Assembly (NCBI RefSeq): GCF_011044995.1
Contig: NZ_JAAKZW010000019.1
Span: 1-55,694, forward strand
Direction: 5' to 3'
Length of the DNA stretch: 55,694 nt
Origin: Streptomyces mesophilus
GTDB lineage: Bacteria; Actinomycetota; Actinomycetes; Streptomycetales; Streptomycetaceae
Shown one piece after another: positions 50,134 to 55,694 of this stretch. A program made the position numbers and the translations under genes. Position 1 is the stretch's first letter; each line of letters begins with the position of its first letter. The notes under the pieces were generated by a model. The model ran no database searches. It was not told the DNA's origin and saw only the letters and a program-made list of their open reading frames with translations.

Positions 50134-50685
50134 TCACTCCATGATCCGGAAAGCAGCGTGCTCCCACCGAGGCAGTTCCTGGTCAGGCAGGTCGTCCTCA
50201 TCAGCGTCCTCCCGGTACCAGCCGGTTCCAGAGAGCCACGTTTCGAGCCAGTCCGCCAGAGACTCGGCATCCATGAACCAGGCGGCTACCCCGTCATCCT
50301 CTGCACCGTTCGGCTCGAAGAGCAGGACCCTACCGGCTTCGCTGTTGCAGTCGACAGCGGCGTACATGGCGCAACCCCAGTCCAGGATCGGCAGCACACG
50401 AGCCGGCCAATATGGGCTCTCCTCTTCGGCCGAGGCCGATCGTTCGGCGTGGTACTCGCTCAGCACGGTGCGTTCGGCGCCAACCAGAGGCAAGAGCTGA
50501 TAGTCGGGGCCGTAACCGCCGTTGGCTATCTCCCGATACAGGCTCGCCAGCAGAGGCGGGAGCTGGAAGCCGAGTTCAGCCTCTACCGTGGCCAGCTGTT
50601 CGGCGCTGACCGGGGCAGGCAAGGCAGTACGAGGGGTCTTCGCCTTCGCTGCTACCCGATGAATGAGGTCTTGGATGTCAGGCAC
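50134..50685 (-). CDS. SMI1/KNR4 (SUKH) family protein (183 aa)
   Basis: VPDIQDLIHRVAAKAKTPRT, then PAPVSAEQLATVEAELGFQL with PPLLASLYREIANGGYGPDY is the standard SUKH N-terminal pattern; LLPLVGAERTVLSEYHAERS and WPARVLPILDWGCAMYAAVD complete the fold. SUKH proteins neutralise nuclease-type polymorphic toxins. No toxin gene adjoins it, so it is an orphan immunity gene. GTG 50685 has AGGAT upstream; the frame continues open further upstream but without family sequence. Confidence 0.85.
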   Translation of the reverse strand: MPDIQDLIHRVAAKAKTPRTALPAPVSAEQLATVEAELGFQLPPLLASLYREIANGGYGPDYQLLPLVGAERTVLSEYHAERSASAEEESPYWPARVLPILDWGCAMYAAVDCNSEAGRVLLFEPNGAEDDGVAAWFMDAESLADWLETWLSGTGWYREDADEDDLPDQELPRWEHAAFRIME

Positions 50686-50806
50686 GGGCGTGATCCTGCC
50701 AGGCACCTCTGACAGAGACGGGCTTGCCCCCGCGTGCCCTACCTGGCGGGGAACCACGGGGAATACCGGTCGCTCACGGGGAGCCGATACGGAGACGACC
50801 GCCAAC

Positions 50807-50890
50807 GTGTCACCTGATCAGAGGCCGTTCACCTGCGCGGTGGGTGTGGGATTTGAACCCACGGTCTGACTCGCGCCACGACGGGATTCA
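50807..50890 (-). other. tRNA-Ser-type 3'-half: attachment-site fragment 3
   Basis: The first 55 bp (50807-50861) are identical to 47924-47978, covering the T-arm, the acceptor strand and 31 bp of downstream sequence with a CTGATCAG palindrome. Beyond that the variable arm (GTCGTGGCGCGAGTCAGACC) and anticodon region (GGTCTTGAATCCC) have diverged. The flank at about 50735-50806 matches that of fragment 1 loosely (GGGGAACCACGGG, TCACGGGGAGC). Confidence 0.75.
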
Positions 50891-50916
50891 AGACCGTTGT
50901 CCAGCATCGAAGGCGC

Positions 50917-51438
50917 TTACGGGGTCCGGCCGATGGCACGCCGGAATCGTGCCCATAGAGAGGTCGACAAAGTGACGTCCGTGACTTCAACAGGAGGGCC
51001 CGTGCCCTGCGTCGTGGGGGTCCGCCCTTCTGGGACCTCGTGAGCGTCTCCACGGAGCACGACGGAGCTCTCCCCTATCCCGACCACCTCCAGAAGGGTG
51101 TCAAGGGCCTTGTCAGCCTGCTCGTGCGGCTCGGTGAGCCAGACATACGAGACTCCAGCCGGATTGCCGTCGTGCTTGCTGATCGCGAAGCTGAATCCCC
51201 TCAGCCGGAACAGCACGACGTCGAGCTCGTCCAGCCCGTCCCACGACCGCTCCACTTCCAGACGAAGCCGCTTGGCCACGGGCTGCACTGGCAGCGCCAG
51301 CACTCCGATCATCTGGAACAGCGGGGCAGAGTGCTCCCAGACGCTGTACTGATGGGCTGGATTCCTGCCGGTGTAGTAAGGCGGCTGTGTAGCCGGCTGC
51401 CAGTCGGGCTCAGGCCCCGGGACCTCGACCTCCGTCAC
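50917..51438 (-). CDS. Hypothetical protein (173 aa), immunity-like context
   Basis: GTG start with GGAGG 7 nt upstream: VTEVEVPGPEPDWQPATQPP, YYTGRNPAHQYSVWEHSAPL, VERSWDGLDELDVVLFRLRG and SFAISKHDGNPAGVSYVWLT. No named domain is recognised; the alternating alpha/beta pattern and acidic charge resemble immunity proteins. It begins the second att-delimited segment. Confidence 0.65.
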   Translation of the reverse strand: MTEVEVPGPEPDWQPATQPPYYTGRNPAHQYSVWEHSAPLFQMIGVLALPVQPVAKRLRLEVERSWDGLDELDVVLFRLRGFSFAISKHDGNPAGVSYVWLTEPHEQADKALDTLLEVVGIGESSVVLRGDAHEVPEGRTPTTQGTGPPVEVTDVTLSTSLWARFRRAIGRTP

Positions 51439-51521
51439 AGCAGCTCCTCCCACTGCCTCAGCCAACCGGTGATCAACCTACCTCCGCCAGGGAAGCTGAC
51501 GATATGCGCCGCTGGTCGGGC

Positions 51522-51863
51522 TCAGTGTTCGGTCTCGACCTCACGGAAGACGCACGTGTAGTCGCCGCTCCGAACCAGGTCGTCGATGACCTCGATCATC
51601 CCGGGGAGGCCTCTGTCACGGACGATCAGTCCGTCCCAGTCATAGAAGTACCTGCCGCCGAGGCATTCGCCGGTCTGTTGCCAACGGTCCATGGCGCGGC
51701 GGACGACATCCAGGGTGCAGATGGTCCCCGACCAGCGCTGCCCGTCATCGAAGGTCACCCACATGTCGACGTCATCGATCTCGTCGAGGGGTACTCCAGC
51801 GTCAGGAACGAAGCACATCCCGTAGCCGTCACGTTGGACGCGGTAGAACGCCCCGTCCCACAT
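51522..51863 (-). CDS. Hypothetical protein (113 aa), immunity-like
   Basis: MWDGAFYRVQRDGYGMCFVP, then GVPLDEIDDVDMWVTFDDGQ, and GGRYFYDWDGLIVRDRGLPG with IEVIDDLVRSGDYTCVFREV. Small, strongly acidic, rich in aromatic residues: features common in polymorphic-toxin immunity proteins, but no family is assigned. GGGAG precedes the ATG. It lies 83 bp from the neighbour on the same strand. Confidence 0.65.
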   Translation of the reverse strand: MWDGAFYRVQRDGYGMCFVPDAGVPLDEIDDVDMWVTFDDGQRWSGTICTLDVVRRAMDRWQQTGECLGGRYFYDWDGLIVRDRGLPGMIEVIDDLVRSGDYTCVFREVETEH

Positions 51864-52257
51864 TGGATTACTCCCGATCGTTCGACGGCTCAATGCGGAT
51901 GTCAGCCCACCTCACCCGGCTCGAACGGGCTGGTCCCCTCCACAACGGGCCGGTAGCTGCGGGTCTACTGCGCGCCGGCCGACGCAGGCAGGTAGACCGT
52001 AGAACAGCCCTCGCACTGTCGACCAGGGATTTATCGCGCCCGAGATCGAGAGGACGCCTCCGTCTCAGTTTCCGTCTCATTCATCTGCGGCCAGGAGCGT
52101 CACGGGGCCCACAGCGGCGCGTTGAGCGCTTCAGCGTCCCAAGGAGTACGCAGGTGAACGCCGATGAACGACCCCCAACAACCAACCAACACAACTGGAA
52201 AGCGGGCAATCAACAAATCGATGGCCGACTAAACGAGGTTCTCTCTACGCTGTGGGC
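51864..52257. other. Spacer with attachment-arm repeat: fragment 4
   Basis: No gene is seen. 52063-52083 repeats the arm at 49319-49339 exactly, and similar blocks (GCGGCCAGGA, GAGTACGCAG, GAACGACCCCC, ACACAACTGGAAAGCG) follow in the same order as in fragment 2. CTGGAAAGCG resembles the serine GGA anticodon loop, but the rest of the tRNA half is not preserved. Confidence 0.6.
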
Positions 52258-52620
52258 ATGTGTCGGTACGCGACCACCTACAAGCGCCACTTCGTGTGCT
52301 TGGCCTGCCGGTTGTCGTTCAAGCAGAGTCTGAACCCGGATAGTGAACACCTCTGCCCTCACTGCCGCACACCGATGATCAATGCCGGTTTCGACATAGC
52401 GATACCGCCGCGTCGGGACAAGCGGGCCTGGCGTGCCTTGGATGCCACACTGCGAGCCGGGATCACCTTCCACTCGTGCGGCTGCAACGGCCCGGGCTAC
52501 CGACCCAGGACTTGGTCCGAAGTTCGAGAACGGCGGACCGCTGCAAGCAGGCTCGGGCTGAGCGAGGCTGATGCCCTTCAGCGATGGGATCCCTGGGCAG
52601 CCGAGCCAACCGAACAGTGA
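52258..52620 (+). CDS. Zinc-ribbon hypothetical protein (120 aa)
   Basis: MCRYATTYKRHFVCLACRLS then SEHLCPHCRTPMINAGFDIA gives CxxC...CxxC zinc-ribbon pairs in the first 45 residues, followed by IPPRRDKRAWRALDATLRAG and FHSCGCNGPGYRPRTWSEVR. I recognise this as a conserved streptomycete hypothetical protein but know no function. The ATG at 52258 is preferred; GTG 52252 is possible. Confidence 0.75.
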   Translation: MCRYATTYKRHFVCLACRLSFKQSLNPDSEHLCPHCRTPMINAGFDIAIPPRRDKRAWRALDATLRAGITFHSCGCNGPGYRPRTWSEVRERRTAASRLGLSEADALQRWDPWAAEPTEQ

Positions 52621-53539
52621 GTGTCCAACGGCGTGACAACGCCGACGCACAGCGGCGAACCAACGCGGACCCCGACGGATCATCGCAGCAGGTGAGACGC
52701 CCGGACAGGGCTGGGAGGTGAAGTAATGAGGGACCGCACTAAGTGCTGGGAGTTCCGAGGCGACTGCTTCTGCGTTCTCGTTGGGCCGAGGACTGGATAC
52801 CGGACCACCCCCAAGCAGACCAGGGATGCCGCTGCAGAACTGGATACCCCGGGTGCCGACCACGCGCCGCCGAGAGTAGTCGTCCGCGCTGACAGTCGAT
52901 TCCATGCCTTGGCGGTACAGCAGAGAAGTACAGCAACCGCGTCGACCGTCTCCGACGGCAGTTGATCATGACAGCCTGGTTGACCAGGCCAGGAGACCTC
53001 AGCGACTGGATCGTCGGCGTACGGATCGAGGGGCTTCCCTTGGCCATTGAGACGGGCGGCTGAGCCCAGGTATCGTCACTCTCAGCTGCAATCCCGGTGC
53101 TGCACAGACGGGCGATCGGGCAACGGATAACCGGGAGTTCCCGTTGCGTGCGCCCGTACCAATCGCCTGAGGTGCCTCGTGCCGGCAGGACGGTCAGGCT
53201 CTCCAGCCATTCATCTCGCTGCCCTCACGCAGCCAGCGAGCGGCGCCTCACCAGACTGCTCCCTCGCTCTCGGCGTCGCGAACTGAACTGCCCATCAACG
53301 TACGGGCGCTGAGCCATGCGTGCCCTCCGCGTGCCCGATCGGTTGGCGAACGACGGGTAGCCACGGGGAAAGTCAGGGAGACGGCCGGGAACGCACCGGT
53401 CAGCGAGGTGCCAGCTCAGGTGCTCCCCACGTACGCGATCTTCCAAAGCAGTTCTTCCGACCGGCGGATCTACCCGGGCCGACAAGAGAACGCCCCGACC
53501 GAGTAGGTCGAGGCGTTCAGCAGGTTTCGCGTCCTACAT
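52621..53539. other. 919-bp region with only weak coding signals
   Basis: A 79-codon frame at 52726-52965 has a good ribosome site (GGAGGTGAAGTA) but no family-like sequence. A 31-codon frame at 52968-53063 (MTAWLTRPGDLSDWIVGVRI then EGLPLAIETGG) looks like the tail of a real protein and may be a fragment. Around 53325-53420 the sequence (GCGTGCCCG, AGCCACGGGGAAA) is a faint relative of the attachment-arm flanks of fragments 1 and 3. No integrase is found. Confidence 0.4.
53488..53518. terminator. Terminator-like hairpin before the DUF4267 gene end
   Basis: GAACGCCCCGACC and GGTCGAGGCGTTC pair around GAGTA with one C-A mismatch. It lies about 20 bp past the stop codon of the DUF4267 gene and should end the hemerythrin/DUF4267 transcript. 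Confidence 0.7.
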
Positions 53540-53998
53540 TCACCGCATCGCGGGGACCGGAGTCGTCGCCCCGACGGACGCCGGAGCCGGGGCCGGGGCC
53601 GGGACCGGAGTGGTCTTGCGGGTCTCGCGCAGGAGCAGGAGGCCGAGGATGACCATCGTCACCGCGGTCAGGCCGTGGACGCCGAACGCCGCGGCTGTAG
53701 AGCCCTGGTGGGCGAGGATGTTGCTCATGTCGCCGAAGGGGATGAGGGACTCGGTCAGCAGGGCCCAGGCCATGGCGCGGCGGTGACCGGTCAGGAGCAG
53801 GACGCCGATGACCAGGCCGCTCCCGACGTCGCGGATGCCCTTCAGGATCAGGAAACCGCCGCCGTCGCCGGAGGGCCAGCTCGGCAGGCCGAAGGTCGGC
53901 GCAACCGTCTCGGGGGTCAGGATGAACTGTCCGCCGAACCAGAAGGTGAAGAGGACGAGGGCAGCGGTCACGGCGGTGTTGACGGTCTTGAGCTTCAT
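53540..53998 (-). CDS. DUF4267 family membrane protein (152 aa)
   Basis: MKLKTVNTAVTAALVLFTFW with FGGQFILTPETVAPTFGLPS, then FLILKGIRDVGSGLVIGVLL, WALLTESLIPFGDMSNILAH and a final span LTAVTMVILGLLLLRE. Four membrane segments and the motif KGIRD fit DUF4267 (a DoxX-like small membrane family). The C-terminus is a Pro/Ala-rich tail. AAGGAG precedes the ATG at 53998. It lies 72 bp after the hemerythrin-domain gene and is probably in one operon with it. Confidence 0.85.
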   Translation of the reverse strand: MKLKTVNTAVTAALVLFTFWFGGQFILTPETVAPTFGLPSWPSGDGGGFLILKGIRDVGSGLVIGVLLLTGHRRAMAWALLTESLIPFGDMSNILAHQGSTAAAFGVHGLTAVTMVILGLLLLRETRKTTPVPAPAPAPASVGATTPVPAMR

Positions 53999-54070
53999 AG
54001 TGGTCTCCTTGCGAAGTTCGGGCGGGAGGAAGTAGCGGGAGGGAACAAGTACCAAGGGGAATGGGCCGGT

Positions 54071-54712
54071 TCAGGCCGCGCGGACCCGGCGGATGTGGCG
54101 GGCGTAGCGGGGGCGGCCGATCACGTGCCAGATGCCGCGTACCGGTGCGGGGAGGGCCGACAGGAGAGTTGCGCGCTCGGCCTGGTTCGCGTCCTCCAGA
54201 ACGAGGCCGAAGAGCGTGAGCAGCGTGAGCTTGGGCGTGTGGGCCACCAAGTGGTCCCCCAGGGAGGCCCATTCCTGCTCGGTGAGGTGCTTGGCCGCGA
54301 GCGGGAGAAGCGTGGCCTCCTCGTCGTCGAGGTGCTCGAGCAGGACCGCACGGTGATCGGCGAGAGCCGCCACGAGAGTGTCTCGCTCGCCGGCTCCGGC
54401 CTCGGCCTCCCACGCCGGGAACGCGGCGTCGAGGCGGGACAATGTGGCCTCGACGCGCTCATGCTGGGCCTCCATGCGCAGGACGATGTCCGCCTCCAGA
54501 TCGACCCGGGCCAGGAGCAGCGGCCACAGCAGCTCGTCCTCGCCCTCGTGGTGGTTCTTCAACCCCAGCCGGTAGTCGCGGAAGTGATCGGCGATCACCT
54601 TGGCGCGGGCGGTGTCGCCGGGGGTGACTGCCGCGACGAGCTCCATCAGCAGCCGCGTCTCACGGCGGAAGGCGCGGTGGACGATCTCCATGTCCTGCGT
54701 GTTGACGCTCAT
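54071..54712 (-). CDS. Hemerythrin-domain protein (213 aa)
   Basis: MSVNTQDMEIVHRAFRRETR begins the first helix (H at about 12). KNHHEGEDELLWPLLLARVD carries the HxxxE iron-ligand pattern, LRMEAQHERVEATLSRLDAA another His, and ADHRAVLLEHLDDEEATLLP the second H...HxxxE/D motif. This is the four-helix diiron fold that binds oxygen, NO or peroxide. Streptomycete members are often redox or NO responsive. It is the upstream partner of the DUF4267 gene and divergent from a SARP regulator. Confidence 0.88.
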   Translation of the reverse strand: MSVNTQDMEIVHRAFRRETRLLMELVAAVTPGDTARAKVIADHFRDYRLGLKNHHEGEDELLWPLLLARVDLEADIVLRMEAQHERVEATLSRLDAAFPAWEAEAGAGERDTLVAALADHRAVLLEHLDDEEATLLPLAAKHLTEQEWASLGDHLVAHTPKLTLLTLFGLVLEDANQAERATLLSALPAPVRGIWHVIGRPRYARHIRRVRAA

Positions 54713-54878
54713 CTGCTCTTGCCCCTCATCCGTCTGGTGCGGCCCTTTGTCGGTGTGCTCCGGGCCGTCTTTCGTTCGATGTGATGAAGACTGCTCCCGG
54801 GGTCTTGGAGGGCTCTTGGAGTCGACTTGGAACGCGTGCGAACCTGTGCAGTGAACGCGTGCAGCGAACGCGCGTACG

Positions 54879-55694
54879 ATGGATCACCTCATGGTCTTGG
54901 TACGGGTGTTGGGGTCGTTCGCCGCCGAGGCCGGCGGTGGGTCAGTGCCGCTCGGGGGCCCCCGGCAGCGCGGTGTTCTGGCCCTGCTCGTGGCGGCGCG
55001 CGGGCAGGTCGTGCCGGTCGACCGGCTGGTCGAGGACCTGTGGAGAGGCGAACCGCCGTCGCGCGCCCTGGCCTCGTTGCAGGCGTATGTGTCGAATCTG
55101 CGCCGCCTCCTGGAACCCGGCCGCCCGCCGCGGACACCGGCACGCCTGCTGGTGAGCGCCTCACCCGGCTACGCACTGCGGCTGCCGCCCGAGGCGGTGG
55201 ACGCCTGGCGCTTCGAGGACCTACTCGACGAGGCCCGTACGTGCGCCGATCCCCGTGTCGCATACGCCCGTCTCGACGAGGCCCTTGCACTGTGGCGGGG
55301 CCCGGCGTTCGCCGAGGTCGCCGATGAGCCCTGGGCCGCCGCCGAGACCGCACGGCTGGACGAACTCCGTCTGGTGGCCCGGGAATTGCGGACCGCGGCG
55401 GGACTGCGGCTCGGCGACCCCGCGGCGGTGGTGCCCGAGGCGCAGGGCCTGACCCGAGACGCACCCTTGCGCGAGGAGGGCTGGCGCCTGCACGCCCTCG
55501 CGTTGTGGAGCAGCGGCCGCCAGGCCGACGCCCTGGCCACGCTCCGTCGCGCCCGCGCCGTGTTCGCCGACGAGCTCGGCCTCGATCCCGGCCCGGACCT
55601 GATGGCCTTGGAACAGGCGATCCTCACCCAGCGCACGGACATCCTGCGCGCAGCCGTCCCTCCTCCGCCCGCACCCCAGGCCGAGCCCCTACCC
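54879..55694 (+). CDS. SARP/AfsR-type BTAD regulator (N-terminal part; runs off window)
   Basis: The 272 codons visible start MDHLMVLVRVLGSFAAEAGG (ATG 54879, or ATG 54891). The OmpR-type winged helix is seen in VPLGGPRQRGVLALLVAARG and LVEDLWRGEPPSRALASLQA with YVSNLRRLLEPGR. The BTAD domain follows: GYALRLPPEAVDAWRFEDLL, LWRGPAFAEVADEPWAAAET and EEGWRLHALALWSSGRQADA with LGLDPGPDL. A Pro/Ala linker begins at the window edge, so a larger AfsR/DnrI-type protein, perhaps with NTPase and TPR domains, continues. Such regulators activate secondary metabolite clusters, so one may lie just outside the window. No clear ribosome site is visible. Confidence 0.88.
   Translation, partial: MDHLMVLVRVLGSFAAEAGGGSVPLGGPRQRGVLALLVAARGQVVPVDRLVEDLWRGEPPSRALASLQAYVSNLRRLLEPGRPPRTPARLLVSASPGYALRLPPEAVDAWRFEDLLDEARTCADPRVAYARLDEALALWRGPAFAEVADEPWAAAETARLDELRLVARELRTAAGLRLGDPAAVVPEAQGLTRDAPLREEGWRLHALALWSSGRQADALATLRRARAVFADELGLDPGPDLMALEQAILTQRTDILRAAVPPPPAPQAEPLP

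Noticed and set aside
52726..52965. 79-codon gene with a good ribosome site
   Set aside because: GGAGGTGAAGTA precedes the ATG, but the protein has no family-like features and lies in a decayed integration region; mentioned under the spacer only.
54879..55694. Complete secondary-metabolite gene cluster in the window
   Set aside because: Only the regulator start is present; no core biosynthetic enzymes occur in the 55 kb.

Overview
The window is high-GC actinobacterial DNA and almost certainly comes from a Streptomyces chromosome. Codons end mostly in G or C, GTG starts are common, and the gene families are typical of the genus: DUF5133, DUF6131, DUF6328 and DUF6479 small proteins, a SARP/BTAD regulator, and secreted modular carbohydrate enzymes with ricin-B domains. 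It reads like accessory or chromosome-arm DNA rather than core genome, with many transposon remnants, secreted proteins, orphan immunity-type genes and tRNA-derived attachment-site fragments.

Layout. 1-6.2 kb: the end of an IS5-family element, a signal-peptidase-I-like protein without its catalytic Ser and Lys, a secreted pectate lyase, and a decayed IS607-type element (frameshifted serine transposase, TnpB with the first RuvC Asp changed to Gly) lying between fragments of an AraC regulator and a LysE-type exporter. 6.2-7.4 kb: a hypothetical protein and a rifampin ADP-ribosyltransferase (arr). 7.4-12.1 kb: a two-gene operon of secreted, ricin-B-tagged carbohydrate proteins (a PQQ-type sugar dehydrogenase and a ThuA/DUF1080 protein). 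12.4-17.3 kb: a PHP-domain phosphoesterase, then a three-subunit molybdenum hydroxylase operon of the PaoABC/YagTSR type behind a 20-bp palindrome. 17.7-25.2 kb: small secreted proteins, a lipoprotein and a 1501-residue exported protein with lysozyme-like, golvesin-like and C-terminal NucA/NucB nuclease regions, faced by a convergent SUKH-family immunity-type gene across a shared terminator; this resembles a polymorphic-toxin locus.

25.2-30.9 kb: a divergent MarR/DHA2 efflux pair, an intact-ended IS5-family element with a passenger gene, a secreted protein, a VOC protein and IS remnants. 30.9-42.3 kb: a stress-type block of small membrane or hydrophilic proteins (DUF5133, DUF6328, a 56-residue hydrophobic protein, CsbD, DUF6479, DUF6131, a low-affinity iron permease family protein), a PAS/GAF/PP2C phosphatase, an APC permease, a lysine/arginine-type decarboxylase, a haloacetate-dehalogenase-like hydrolase and a lone gas-vesicle gene. 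42.3-47.7 kb: lipoproteins, hydrolases, a GNAT enzyme and an M48 metalloprotease.

47.7-53.5 kb is the most unusual part. Fragments of tRNA-Ser genes with phage- or ICE-like flanking arms recur in alternation (47.9, 49.45, 50.8 and about 52.2 kb). One 55-bp stretch is repeated perfectly 2.9 kb apart. Between the fragments sit one or two small orphan genes each (SUKH/SMI1, DUF4279, zinc-ribbon and unknown proteins). No integrase gene is visible, so this looks like a decayed, serially built-up integration site. 53.5-55.7 kb: a DUF4267 membrane protein, a hemerythrin-domain protein and the start of a SARP/BTAD regulator that runs off the window.
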